DNA from: Bog-159 sp963738345
GTDB taxonomy: Bacteria > Acidobacteriota > Terriglobia > Bryobacterales > Bryobacteraceae
Assembly (NCBI GenBank): GCA_963738345.1
Contig: CAVTWI010000001.1
Coordinates: forward strand, 620,001 to 684,000
Direction: 5' to 3'
Length of the DNA stretch: 64,000 bases
Both the position numbers and the translations under genes were made by a program. Shown here one piece after another: positions 1 through 8,146 of this stretch (positions within the stretch are counted from its first letter, which is position 1; the number at the start of each line of letters is the position of its first letter). A model generated the notes under the pieces. It was not told where the DNA came from, ran no database searches, and was given only the letters and a program-made list of their open reading frames with translations.

Positions 1-1
1 G

Positions 2-274
2 GCCATGCTCTTTCGAGTGACGGACGCCGCCGAAGCCATCGACGTGGCTAATGACTCGCCGTTCGGTCTGGGGTCAAGCGTGTGGACCCGCGACGCGGGC
101 GAGCAGGATCGCTTCATCGACGAAATTCAGGCAGGAGCGGTATTCGTAAATAGCATGGTGGCTTCCGATGCGCGCATGCCTTTTGGCGGAATCAAGCGCT
201 CCGGCTATGGGCGCGAGTTGGGCGTTTACGGAATTCGTGAATTCGTCAATATCAAAACCGTTTGGTGCAAGTAA
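2..274 (+). CDS. Aldehyde dehydrogenase, C-terminal part (cut by window start)
   Basis: The reading frame is open from the first bases, so the gene begins outside the window. The visible 90 residues are the C-terminal end of an NAD(P)-dependent aldehyde dehydrogenase: a stretch with NDSPFGLGSSVWT, then AGAVFVNS, then PFGGIKRSGYGRELG and the ending EFVNIKTVW. These are the oligomerisation and C-terminal signatures of the succinate-semialdehyde dehydrogenase-like branch. The catalytic cysteine lies upstream, outside the window, so substrate cannot be judged. The next gene begins about 40 bases downstream on the same strand. Confidence 0.9.
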   Translation, partial: AMLFRVTDAAEAIDVANDSPFGLGSSVWTRDAGEQDRFIDEIQAGAVFVNSMVASDARMPFGGIKRSGYGRELGVYGIREFVNIKTVWCK

Positions 275-315
275 GTTGTGGGCTGCGCCGAGTACGATAA
301 GGGGAGATGGAAAAA

Positions 316-720
316 ATGGCTGTAACTGCGATCAACAAGCGTACCTATGCCAGGTTGCTCACGCGCATACTGCCCCAGGTCATCTCCACTGAAGACGAGA
401 ATGAGCGAATGATCGCGGAACTAGAAAAACTCGATACGCTGGCCCGCCCGCGCACGCCCGAGGAGGACCGTCTGGCCCTATTGCTGGACATGCTCATCCG
501 TCATTTTGAAGAATCGCGCTATTCCCTGGGACATGCCGAGCCCCTCGAAGCCCTGCGCGTTCTGATGGAAGCACGCGGCTTGCGGCAACGCGACCTGCTG
601 CCCGTGTTCGGCTCCAGCAGCGTCGCGTCGGATGTGATCAACGGAAAACGCTCCCTCAGCAAGGCCCATGTGCGCAAGCTTGCCGAATTCTTTCATGTCC
701 CGGCGAGCCTGTTTATCTAG
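316..720 (+). CDS. HigA-like helix-turn-helix antitoxin/regulator
   Basis: 134-residue cytoplasmic protein. The N-terminal half is helical (KRTYARLL...), followed by a DNA-binding XRE-type helix-turn-helix in the last 60 residues (LMEARGLRQRDLLPVFGSSSVASDVINGKRSLS). This layout, with the HTH near the C-terminus and LSKAHVRKLAEFFHVPASLF, is typical of HigA antitoxins. An ATG at 307 is also in frame, but the GGGGAG at 301-306 would touch it; the ATG at 316 has proper spacing, so I start there. HigA usually follows a higB toxin gene; none is visible upstream, where an aldehyde dehydrogenase ends, so this is an orphan or stand-alone regulator. Confidence 0.8.
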   Translation: MAVTAINKRTYARLLTRILPQVISTEDENERMIAELEKLDTLARPRTPEEDRLALLLDMLIRHFEESRYSLGHAEPLEALRVLMEARGLRQRDLLPVFGSSSVASDVINGKRSLSKAHVRKLAEFFHVPASLFI

Positions 721-724
721 CCAG

Positions 725-2341
725 CTACTGCAGCGCGATTCCCCTCGCCTCAAGCAGTTCGCCGGTGCGCCAATACAAATTCATCAGATTGCGCCGGTAA
801 CTGACCGAATTCTGCACCACGCTCGATTCCGCCGACACTAGCGCGCCCTGCGCTTGCAGCACAAAAAAGATGGTACTGTTTCCCAGTTCGTACTTTTTCT
901 GCTCCGCTTCCATATACTTCCGCGCGAAGTCCTGCGCTACTACCGAAAGCTTCATGGCATCTTTGCTCGATTCCACCTGACTTACGGCCGTTAACACATC
1001 CAGCCGGACCTGCTGCTCGACGGTCCGCACGTTCAAGGTGTCGCGCTTTTTCGCCACCAGCGAATCGGCCATATCCGCGGAAGCGGCGTGATTGCGGATC
1101 GGCAGCCGCAGAGTGAGTCCGAAGGAATACATGGGGTATCCGAAGCCGAACAACTGGCCCAGCGCATCGCCAAAACCTCCCGGAGTATACGCCGAGCCGT
1201 CGCTAGGATAATAAATTCCACCGAGCCCTTGGGTAGTATACGCGCCGGTTAGTTCCAGATCCGGAAGTAGTTCGTTCTTCGACTGACTGATGCCGAGGTC
1301 GTCAATGTCCAGATTCTGGATCGCCGACTTCAGATCCGGGCGGGCGGCCAGAGCGTTATGCACCTGCTTTTCGGCGTCAATCGGAGCGGCCTCGGCTTCC
1401 GGGGAGACGGTTTCGGTAAGCTGAATCGGCAAGATGCGGATCTTGGGATCCAGATCGGCGCCGATCTGGCGGCGCAAGGCGTCTTCGGTCTGCCGCAAAT
1501 AGTATTGGGCCTGCGATACTCCGATTTGCGAGGTAGCGTATTGCTGCTGCGGGTTGTAGATATCGAGCGGCGAGAGCGCGCCCAGTTCCAGTTCCCGCTG
1601 GGCACGTTTCAGCGCCTGATCGGCCAGATCGCGGGCGCTCTCGGCGACACGCAGGTTTTCGCGCGCCAGCACTGCATCCCAATAGGCGTTTTCGGCGTTG
1701 CCCACCAGTTGCAACACACTCCACTTCAAGTCGAATCCGGTCTTGCGCAACCGGCTGCTGGCCATGGTGATCGGCAAGCGGTTAATATAAGCGCCGCGAT
1801 TCTTCAGCAATGGCTGCGAGATCGAGAGGGCCAGGCTGGCGTTGATGTTGGGATTGTAATTGTAGTAGCCGCTGTTGGTCGAAAGCTTCTCGGCAAAAAA
1901 GGTGGCTTGGTATTGCAGGCCGGTGGGCAGCGTTTGGCTATAGGTGAAGTTGGCGGGCTGACTGAGTTGCACCAGGGTGGCGGCGCCGGTCAACTGGTCG
2001 CCCGACGGCGTGCGCTGCTCGGTGCTGCTGAAACTGGCGGTGGCCAGCGGATCGAACACCGCAAAAGCCCGGGTAATTGCATTCTGGGCGACATCCACAG
2101 TCAACCGCTGGATGGCTATATCGGTGTTGTTGGCCATCACCAGGTCCAGGTAGGAACGCAGCGATAGCTCCAATTTGCCACCCACCACATAATCGTCCAA
2201 GCGGGCCGGCGCTCGCAATTCCACTTTGGTCACAGGCCTGGCGAACGTCTCGCGGAAGAACGATGGCTTCGGAAATGAGGCGAGCTGCCCGAACGCGGCT
2301 GCCCCGGCCAAAATGTAGGCAAAGAAATAGCGCGGTAGCAT
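725..2341 (-). CDS. TolC-family outer membrane efflux protein
   Basis: 538 residues with a short N-terminal signal sequence (MLPRYFFAYILAGAAAFG). The mature part has the duplicated outer-membrane-efflux-protein architecture: LELSLRSYLDLVMANNTDIAI near the start, long alpha-helical hairpins (ENAYWDAVLARENLRVAESARDLADQAL), and a second repeat after about residue 320 (ALAARPDLKSAIQNLDIDDLGI). TolC-type trimers form the outer-membrane exit duct of RND or type I exporters; no inner-membrane pump or adaptor gene is adjacent, so its partner is encoded elsewhere. It is convergent with the HigA-like gene (4 bases between stops) and divergent from the ECF operon. Confidence 0.9.
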   Translation of the reverse strand: MLPRYFFAYILAGAAAFGQLASFPKPSFFRETFARPVTKVELRAPARLDDYVVGGKLELSLRSYLDLVMANNTDIAIQRLTVDVAQNAITRAFAVFDPLATASFSSTEQRTPSGDQLTGAATLVQLSQPANFTYSQTLPTGLQYQATFFAEKLSTNSGYYNYNPNINASLALSISQPLLKNRGAYINRLPITMASSRLRKTGFDLKWSVLQLVGNAENAYWDAVLARENLRVAESARDLADQALKRAQRELELGALSPLDIYNPQQQYATSQIGVSQAQYYLRQTEDALRRQIGADLDPKIRILPIQLTETVSPEAEAAPIDAEKQVHNALAARPDLKSAIQNLDIDDLGISQSKNELLPDLELTGAYTTQGLGGIYYPSDGSAYTPGGFGDALGQLFGFGYPMYSFGLTLRLPIRNHAASADMADSLVAKKRDTLNVRTVEQQVRLDVLTAVSQVESSKDAMKLSVVAQDFARKYMEAEQKKYELGNSTIFFVLQAQGALVSAESSVVQNSVSYRRNLMNLYWRTGELLEARGIALQ

Positions 2342-2402
2342 GTGGTACCTATGATTGGACGTTTTATCACAGTGTTTCGCTCAAGGTTTTTTTGTCCGGA
2401 TC

Positions 2403-2429
2403 TGTCGATTTCGCCCGCTCTCGTTCGTT
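2403..2429 (+). promoter_or_regulatory. Possible ECF42-type promoter
   Basis: TGTCGA at 2403-2408 is followed after 17 bases by CGTT at 2426-2429, about 40 bases before the start codon of the first gene of the ECF operon. From memory, ECF42 promoters carry TGTCGA in the -35 and CGA/TC in the -10 region, so this would fit autoregulation by the sigma factor at 3346. Inference from short motifs only. Confidence 0.4.
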
Positions 2430-2467
2430 TTATGGCTGTAACACGCTAACACCTGGAGGAGATTCAC

Positions 2468-2977
2468 ATGACGCGAAACGCTCTTGCGATTGCAACCCTA
2501 TTAATGACGGCGGCCGCGACCCGTGCAGCCGGTCCCAAATCGGAGGCGGCTCCCGGCCCCGCGGCATACGCCCGGCTCAAGACTTTGGTAGGCGAATGGG
2601 AGGGCGACACCGGAATGGGAAAGGTCCACGTCAGCTATGAGCTGATCGCCGGCGGCACTTCCCTGGTCGAGAAGGAATCCGGTGATAAAATGCCGGCCAT
2701 GCTCACCGTCTATTACCTGGATGGCGACCGCCTGCTGATGACCCACTACTGCATGGCCGGCAACCAACCGCGCATGCAAGCCCGCGCTTTCAACCCGGAT
2801 ACCGGTGAGGTGGACTTCGAGTTTCTGGATGCCACCAACCTCGCACCCGGGGCCGGACACATGCACGACGCCAAGATCTTCGTCGACGGTGGCAGCCGTT
2901 ACCACGACGCTTGGGAATTCTACGAAAACAACCAGCCCAAGAAAACCGAGACCTTTCAGTACACGCGCGTAAAATAA
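2468..2977 (+). CDS. Secreted DUF1579-like protein
   Basis: 169 residues; a weakly hydrophobic N-terminus (MTRNALAIATLLMTAAATRAAG) looks like a signal peptide. The mature protein resembles small lipocalin-like DUF1579 proteins (LKTLVGEWEGD..., then YELIAGGTSLVEKESG). It has a good ribosome site (GGAGG at 2456-2460). It is first in a three-gene unit with the YCII/DGPF protein and the ECF sigma factor, 9 bases before the former, which suggests it belongs to the ECF42 regulon. Molecular function unknown. Confidence 0.7.
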   Translation: MTRNALAIATLLMTAAATRAAGPKSEAAPGPAAYARLKTLVGEWEGDTGMGKVHVSYELIAGGTSLVEKESGDKMPAMLTVYYLDGDRLLMTHYCMAGNQPRMQARAFNPDTGEVDFEFLDATNLAPGAGHMHDAKIFVDGGSRYHDAWEFYENNQPKKTETFQYTRVK

Positions 2978-2986
2978 GGAGAATCT

Positions 2987-3325
2987 ATGCCCAATTTCAT
3001 GCTTTTGTTACATGCCGACCCTGCTGCATTCCAGCAACTCAGCCCGGAAGAGATGCAAAATGCCATGGAGAAGTTCATGGCTTGGAGAAACAAGCCATTC
3101 ACCCGCGACGGCCACCGCCTCACCGACGATGCCGGGCGCGTGATGCGTTTGAAGGAGGGTCAGACCCGCACCGCCGATGGTCCCTACAGTGAAACCAAGG
3201 AGATCCTAGGCGGCTACTATACCATCGAAGCGGCTGACTATGACGAAGCAGTCCGCCTGGCCGAGGATCACCCGACTCTCGAATACGGCGGAACCATCGA
3301 GGTAAGACAAGTCTGGGGGATGTAA
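2987..3325 (+). CDS. YCII/DGPF-domain protein, ECF42 partner
   Basis: 112-residue cytoplasmic protein of the YCII-related (DGPF) family: it opens MPNFMLLLHADP, and the family signature appears as RTADGPYSETKEILGGYY, with DGPY in place of DGPF, followed by ADYDEAVRLAEDHP. Members are small dimeric alpha/beta barrels, sometimes with enzymatic roles, and are the most conserved genomic partner of ECF42 sigma factors. Here it lies directly before such a sigma gene and behind AAGGAG at 2976-2981. Role of the pair is unknown beyond regulation. Confidence 0.87.
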   Translation: MPNFMLLLHADPAAFQQLSPEEMQNAMEKFMAWRNKPFTRDGHRLTDDAGRVMRLKEGQTRTADGPYSETKEILGGYYTIEAADYDEAVRLAEDHPTLEYGGTIEVRQVWGM

Positions 3326-3345
3326 CTCCATCTTGGGATGCCGGG

Positions 3346-4587
3346 GTGCTACTGGAGCACCTCTTCCGGCATCAGGCGGGCCGGATGGTCGCGCATTTGA
3401 CGCGACTACTCGGCCCGGCTCATCTCGAACTGGCGGAGGAAACCGTGCAGGAGGCCATGCTGCGCGCGCTCCAGATTTGGCCCTACCAGGGGGCGCCCGC
3501 CAATGCCGGCGCGTGGCTATTCCGGGTGGCGCATAACATCGCCATCGATGCCGTTCGCCGCAACCGCACCTTGGGCGAGAAGACCGAGGCCATCGTCGCC
3601 CAACTCTCGCATTCCGCTGCTGCGCCCGACAACCCTTATCTGGAAGATCAGCTTCGCGACGACGAACTGCGCATGATCTTCATGTGCTGCCATCCGGAAA
3701 TAGCGCGGGATGCGCGCGTGGCCCTGAGTTTGAAAACCGTGGGAGGATTCGGCGTCCGCGAAATCGCCCGAGCCTTTCTAGCGGACGATGCGGCTATCGC
3801 CCAGCGCCTGGTGCGGGCCAAACGCCAGATTAGGGAAGGGCGGCTCACGCTGGACATGCCCCACGGTCTGGAGCTGAAACGTCGTTTGGATTCGGTGCTC
3901 GAAGTTATCTATTTCATGTTCAACGAAGGCTACGCCGCGCATGCCGGAGAGGACCTGATCCGCCAGGATCTGTGCCTGGAAGCTCTGCGTCTGGGGCGCC
4001 TTGTGGCGGCATCGTCCATACTCGAACCGCGCGCGGATGCGCTAGTGGCCCTCATGGCGCTGGAAGCCGCGCGCCTCCCCGCGAGAGTGGACGAATCGGG
4101 CGACCTCATCCTGCTGGAGCATCAGGATCGCAGCCGTTGGGACCATGGCCTGATTGCCCTGGGCTTCCACCATTTCGACCGTTCCATGGCGGGCGATGAA
4201 GTCTCCGAGTATCACGTGCAGGCGGCCATCGCAGCCACCCACGCGCGCGCCGCCGATCCGCAATCGCGGGATTGGCATATGATCCTGGAACTGTACGACC
4301 AACTGCTCGGGATGAACCCTTCGCCCGTGGTGGCTTTAAACCGCGCCGTAGCGGTGGCTAAAGTGCGAGGTCCCGCCGAGGGGTTGGCCGCCCTCAAACG
4401 GCTGTCCCACGATCCCAAACTGCGCGCTTATTACCTGCTGCTGGCCGTGCGCGGACACCTTTTGCTGGAACTCGGCAGAACGGCTGAAGCAGCAGCCTGT
4501 TTCCGCGCCGCGCTCGACTGCCCCTGCTCCGAACCTGAGCGCCGCTTCTTGCGCCGCAAATTATTAGCGGCGCAATCTCCCGCCTAA
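3346..4587 (+). CDS. ECF42-group RNA polymerase sigma factor
   Basis: 413 residues with a GTG start. Region sigma-2 is at roughly residues 5-75 (RMVAHLTRLLG...EETVQEAMLRALQIWP...WLFRVAHNIAIDAVRRNR) and sigma-4 at about 110-165 (ALSLKTVGGFGVREIARAFL). The remaining 250 residues form the long C-terminal extension (DUF6596/TPR-like: FNEGYAAHAGEDLIRQDLCLEALRLGRL) that defines the ECF42 group and is thought to replace an anti-sigma factor in control. The DGPF gene directly upstream fits the known ECF42 context. It is about twice as long as usual ECF factors. Confidence 0.92.
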   Translation: MLLEHLFRHQAGRMVAHLTRLLGPAHLELAEETVQEAMLRALQIWPYQGAPANAGAWLFRVAHNIAIDAVRRNRTLGEKTEAIVAQLSHSAAAPDNPYLEDQLRDDELRMIFMCCHPEIARDARVALSLKTVGGFGVREIARAFLADDAAIAQRLVRAKRQIREGRLTLDMPHGLELKRRLDSVLEVIYFMFNEGYAAHAGEDLIRQDLCLEALRLGRLVAASSILEPRADALVALMALEAARLPARVDESGDLILLEHQDRSRWDHGLIALGFHHFDRSMAGDEVSEYHVQAAIAATHARAADPQSRDWHMILELYDQLLGMNPSPVVALNRAVAVAKVRGPAEGLAALKRLSHDPKLRAYYLLLAVRGHLLLELGRTAEAAACFRAALDCPCSEPERRFLRRKLLAAQSPA

Positions 4588-4639
4588 GAGCCAGCCAAGG
4601 CGCTACAATAGCGAGTCTTGCGAGGTTTAGGGAGGATAG

Positions 4640-5080
4640 ATGAAATTCAGCGCTGACGATTTCAAGGAACTCTACGGCGGCATGCCTGACGAGGAACTGC
4701 GTTCCCTCGTCCGAGACGAGCTTTCCGAAGTGGCGCGGCCGGTTTACGACGCCGAGCTAGCGCGGCGCGGCCTCCAGGCCCGCACCGTTCGCCGGCCTTC
4801 CCAGCCCATCTCGACCCATATTCCACCGGAAGTTGTAGCGGACGCGGACGAACCGCTGGACGAATCGGTTGCCGAAGAGGTCGAGCGCGAGGAAGAGGAA
4901 GATTTGGCTCCCGCGGCGATTTTCAAAACGCGGGACGAAGCCAAGAATGCCAAGGCCATCCTGCAAACCGCCGCGATACCCGCGTTCCTGGAAGATGACA
5001 CTGTGACTGACGGAGGATTTCGCCTCCTGGTGGCGGCATCATACGTGGTGCAGGCCCGCGCTGCCCTTGCAGAAGAATGA
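4640..5080 (+). CDS. DUF2007-like C-terminal domain protein
   Basis: 146 residues, strongly acidic in the middle (VEREEEEDL). The last 55 residues (KTRDEAKNAKAILQTAAIPAFLEDD...GFRLLVAASYVVQARAAL) resemble DUF2007, a small domain often annotated as putative signal-transducing protein. The N-terminal half begins FKELYGGMPDEELRSLVRDELSEVARPVYDAEL, a pattern common in acidobacterial proteins of this type. Good ribosome site (GGGAGG at 4631-4636). No partner gene can be inferred. Confidence 0.75.
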   Translation: MKFSADDFKELYGGMPDEELRSLVRDELSEVARPVYDAELARRGLQARTVRRPSQPISTHIPPEVVADADEPLDESVAEEVEREEEEDLAPAAIFKTRDEAKNAKAILQTAAIPAFLEDDTVTDGGFRLLVAASYVVQARAALAEE

Positions 5081-5088
5081 CCGGCCGT

Positions 5089-5430
5089 TTAGACGGCGTC
5101 CGTTGCGCCGCAGCGCGACAGGCATTCGTGCTCAGGGAAGATTCGCAAAAATGTTCGCTCCAGGTAGGCTTTCGCGCCTGTTGTGGTCTTGAATTCCTTG
5201 CCGCCCTCCAGGCTTCGCCCCCAGTGGCGCGCCAGGAGTTTTCCATTCCGTAGCCGCGTAACCCTGGAATAGAAAAGTCCTTCCCGAGTGAAATGGACAA
5301 AATTGTATGGCTCTATGCCGTGCAGTTTCGCCCGGCAACCCTGGCAGATCAGTAAGTGGTGTTCCAAATCCGGAATCCGGTCCGCCTTCAGACGTCCCAG
5401 CGAATAACTCTCCAAAACCTCAATGGACAT
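5089..5430 (-). CDS. Small protein with zinc-finger anti-sigma-like motif
   Basis: About 113 residues from the chosen ATG (MSIEVLESYSLGRL). Residues LEHHLLICQGC resemble the H-x3-C-x2-C zinc motif of zf-HC2/anti-sigma proteins; the rest (VHFTREGLFYSRVTRLRNGKLLARHWGRSLEGG) is not recognised. The frame stays open to an ATG at 5595, only 17 bases from the divergent BMC gene start, but that extension has poor codon bias and contains a convincing promoter (5491-5519), so I start at 5430; 5454 is the other option. No sigma factor gene adjoins it. Confidence 0.6.
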   Translation of the reverse strand: MSIEVLESYSLGRLKADRIPDLEHHLLICQGCRAKLHGIEPYNFVHFTREGLFYSRVTRLRNGKLLARHWGRSLEGGKEFKTTTGAKAYLERTFLRIFPEHECLSRCGATDAV

Positions 5431-5490
5431 GTGACCGCCCGGATTTCGCGGCATATATTCTATTCGCCGTCGCGGCGTGCCCTCAGATAA

Positions 5491-5519
5491 ATAATACGTC
5501 GAGGTCTTAAACAATACAA
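5491..5519 (-). promoter_or_regulatory. Sigma-70-type promoter for the zinc-finger gene
   Basis: On the minus strand TTGTAT (5519-5514) and TATTAT (5496-5491) are separated by 17 bases. Both boxes match the consensus well, and the site lies 60 bases before the ATG at 5430. It argues against translation starting at 5595. Confidence 0.5.
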
Positions 5520-5612
5520 GGGAACTTTCGTTATCTTCGAGCGCTCCCGGTACTTCAACGCCCCCGCCGCGTTCTGTGATAGCGTAAAGATTCATTCCGC
5601 ACTGGAGGCAAA

Positions 5613-5906
5613 ATGGAGGCCCTTGGCCTGATTGAAACGAAGGGACTGACCGGCGCTATTGAAGCCGCCGACGCCATGGTGAAGACGGCCAATGTGGTCC
5701 TGACCGGCAAGGAATTTATCGGCGCCGGTTATGTCGTGGTCAGCGTGCGTGGAGACGTGGGCGCCGTAAAGGCCGCCACTGATGCAGGCGCCGCCGCCGC
5801 CCGCCGGGTGGGCGAACTGGTGTCCGTTCACGTGATTCCCCGTCCGCATGAAGAGACCGAAAAGGTGCTGCCCGGCGCCGGACCGGCCAAGAAATCGCTC
5901 GGCTGA
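5613..5906 (+). CDS. BMC-H microcompartment shell protein
   Basis: 97-residue bacterial microcompartment shell protein of the PduA/EutM type: MEALGLIETKGLTGAIEAAD at the start, the pore-loop region around KEFIGAGYVVVSVRGDVGAV, and the ending ELVSVHVIPRPH. Such proteins form hexamers that tile the shell; the pore lets metabolites through. A ribosome site TGGAGG lies at 5601-5606. The stop codon overlaps the start of the next gene (TGATG), so shell protein and aldehyde dehydrogenase are translationally coupled. No pentamer (EutN/CcmL type) or trimeric BMC-T gene is in the window, so vertices must be encoded elsewhere if a closed shell forms. Confidence 0.95.
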   Translation: MEALGLIETKGLTGAIEAADAMVKTANVVLTGKEFIGAGYVVVSVRGDVGAVKAATDAGAAAARRVGELVSVHVIPRPHEETEKVLPGAGPAKKSLG

Positions 5907-7627
5907 TGCTCGAAGATAAAGACCTCGTCTCCATCCAAGAGGTCCGCACCAAGGTTGAAAAGGCCTACGCCGCCTGGCAGCGCTATCGTGGCCACAGCCA
6001 GGCGCAGGTGGATGCGATTGTCGAACGCATGGCCGCCGCTGGCCGCGCCAATGCCGAACGCCTCGCCGCCATGGCCGTGGAAGAAACCGGCTACGGCAAC
6101 GTTAAAGACAAGATCGCCAAGAATCTGTTGAACGCTGACTTGCTTCCACGCAAGATGCGGGGCATGCGCACCATCGGCATGCTACGCGAGATCCCCGAAG
6201 AGCGCATCGTCGAATATGCCGTTCCGGTCGGCGTGGTGGCTGCCATCCTGCCAACCACCAATCCCACATCCACTGCCATCTATAAGATCCTGATCTCGCT
6301 CAAAGCCGGCAATGCCATCGTCTTGAGCCCCCACCCGCGCGCCGTGAAATGTACTTGCGCCACGGCCGACCTGCTATACCGCGCCGCCCTCGAAGCCGGC
6401 GCCCCCGAAGATATTATCCAGTGCCTGGGCTATGCCAGCCTCGACGGCACCAACGCGCTGATGCGCCACGAACGTACCGGCGTGATTCTTTCCACTGGCG
6501 GACATGGCATCGTGCGCGCGGCTTACTCTAGCGGCAAACCTGCTTTCGGCGTGGGTCCAGGTAACGTGCCGGTCCTGTTCGAGCGCACCGCCGATATCCC
6601 CGAAGCGGTCGCCAAGGTGATTGAGGGCAAGTCTTTCGACTACGGAACAGTATGTTCCAGCGAACAAGCCATCGTCGCCGAAGAGGTTTTGAAAGATCGC
6701 GTACTGGCCGAACTGAAAGCCGGCAAAGCGTATTTCTGTAATGCCGATCAGAAGCAGGCCTTGGCGAAGGTATTGGTCACGCCCAATTTCACCATCAACC
6801 CCGCGTGCGTGGGCCAGTCGCCCACGAAAATCGCGACCATGGCCGGCTTTACCGTGCCCCCCGAGACCTCTATCCTGGTGGTCGAACTGGATGGCGTCGG
6901 CAAGCAACATCCGCTTTCCATGGAAAAGTTGTCGCCGGTGCTGGCTGTGTATTGGGTGAAGGATTTTGCCGCCGGCATGGACATCTGCGAGAGCCTGCTA
7001 CGATTCGGCGGACTCGGGCATACCTGCGGAATCTATTCCAAGGACGACGCCCGCATCCGCGAATATGCCCAGCGCATGCCCGCCAACCGCGTGCTCGTCA
7101 ACACACCCACGCCGCAAGGTTCCACCGGCATCACCACCAATGTTTTTCCGTCCATGACCCTGGGCTGCGGCGCGGCCGCCGGCAATATCACCAGCGATAA
7201 CGTTGGACCCCAGCATTTGTACAACATCAAGAGGCTGGCGTATGCCGTACGTACCCCGGCCGAGGCCTTTGGAACGCCCGTGAACTCAAAAGAAGCTCCC
7301 AGCATCGCTACTGATATCGTGGACCGGTTCCTGGCCCGGCGCGGCATCTTCCCGCCTGCGCCGGTTGCTCCGCTTGCCGCTCCAATTCCCGCTGCAACGC
7401 CTGCTCCCGCGCCGTCCTGTGCCTGCGCGGGCACGCCCGCGGCAGTTCCGGTTCCACCCGCTGCACCGCCTCCGCCCCCCAAACCGCAACCCGTGGATTT
7501 CGTCTGCGAAGAGGACGTTCGCGTGGCCATCCGGCAGTCGCGTAAGATTTACATAAATTCTAAGACCATCGTCACTCCAGCCGCCCGCGATTTGGCCTCG
7601 CCCAGTGATATTCTGGTGTTGGCTTAG
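5906..7627 (+). CDS. BMC-associated CoA-acylating aldehyde dehydrogenase
   Basis: 573 residues. Residues 1-480 are an EutE/PduP/AdhE-N-type CoA-acylating aldehyde dehydrogenase, which oxidises an aldehyde to acyl-CoA with NAD+: AAILPTTNPTSTAIYK, FGVGPGNVPV, and the catalytic Cys250 in SFDYGTVCSSEQAIV. A Pro/Ala-rich linker with a CAC cluster follows (about 484-530), then a 43-residue tail (CEEDVRVAIRQSRKIYIN...TIVTPAARDLA). The TPxARDLA element resembles one in EutQ and other BMC enzymes and, by position, could be an encapsulation or docking domain (inference). Start overlaps the stop of the shell gene. Confidence 0.9.
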   Translation: MLEDKDLVSIQEVRTKVEKAYAAWQRYRGHSQAQVDAIVERMAAAGRANAERLAAMAVEETGYGNVKDKIAKNLLNADLLPRKMRGMRTIGMLREIPEERIVEYAVPVGVVAAILPTTNPTSTAIYKILISLKAGNAIVLSPHPRAVKCTCATADLLYRAALEAGAPEDIIQCLGYASLDGTNALMRHERTGVILSTGGHGIVRAAYSSGKPAFGVGPGNVPVLFERTADIPEAVAKVIEGKSFDYGTVCSSEQAIVAEEVLKDRVLAELKAGKAYFCNADQKQALAKVLVTPNFTINPACVGQSPTKIATMAGFTVPPETSILVVELDGVGKQHPLSMEKLSPVLAVYWVKDFAAGMDICESLLRFGGLGHTCGIYSKDDARIREYAQRMPANRVLVNTPTPQGSTGITTNVFPSMTLGCGAAAGNITSDNVGPQHLYNIKRLAYAVRTPAEAFGTPVNSKEAPSIATDIVDRFLARRGIFPPAPVAPLAAPIPAATPAPAPSCACAGTPAAVPVPPAAPPPPPKPQPVDFVCEEDVRVAIRQSRKIYINSKTIVTPAARDLASPSDILVLA

Positions 7628-7642
7628 CGCAAAGGAGGACCT

Positions 7643-8137
7643 ATGGACCTGAATCTGGATACCTTGAAGCAGGAGATCCTGGAGTACCTCGAGCATTCGG
7701 AATTTGCCGTCTTCCGTAGCGCTCCAGGCGGACTCGAAGGATTGCCCATCGTGCTCTGGGACGCCGAACGCTACCCGGACTACCAGATGTTTCTCGATAC
7801 CGCGCGTAAGACCGGCGCGAAAATGATCCTTTTCGCCGCGCGCGAACTCGAAGCACCCGAAATCGACGATACCGTCGAGGAACTTGACGAGTGCGACTTA
7901 ACCCGCGAGGAGCGCCGCGACCTGGAAACGCGCTTGCGCGCCGTGCGCACACACGCGGGCATCACCTGCTCCATCGAACTGGCCTTCGATCATCACGCCC
8001 GCATGTACGTTTACGAAATCCGTCCGGACTGGTACGACGAATTCCTCAGCATCGGCGAGGAAATAGCCGTACATCTGCCCACCGGCAGCGCGGAACAGGA
8101 AGACGACGGTTCGTTCGGCTACTTCTCGAACAACTGA
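7643..8137 (+). CDS. Conserved hypothetical protein following the BMC pair
   Basis: 164 residues, soluble, acidic, no signal peptide. I do not recognise the family. Visible features: VLWDAERYPDYQMFLDTARKTGAKMILFAA, an acidic helix with EERRDLETRLRAVRTHAG, and SIELAFDHHARMYVYEIRPDWYDEF. It has a strong ribosome site (AAGGAGG at 7632-7638) and follows the aldehyde dehydrogenase by 15 bases, with recJ 9 bases further on. It therefore probably shares a transcript with the BMC genes, but may be an unrelated house gene. Confidence 0.75.
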   Translation: MDLNLDTLKQEILEYLEHSEFAVFRSAPGGLEGLPIVLWDAERYPDYQMFLDTARKTGAKMILFAARELEAPEIDDTVEELDECDLTREERRDLETRLRAVRTHAGITCSIELAFDHHARMYVYEIRPDWYDEFLSIGEEIAVHLPTGSAEQEDDGSFGYFSNN

Positions 8138-8146
8138 CGTTCCGGC

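Noticed and set aside
1358..2167. 269-codon plus-strand frame opposite the tolC-like gene
   Set aside because: Shadow of the TolC gene; low-quality composition, no family motif.
5431..5595. N-terminal extension of the zinc-finger gene up to 5595
   Set aside because: Poor codon use, no ribosome site, contains a good promoter, and would leave 17 bases to the divergent BMC gene.
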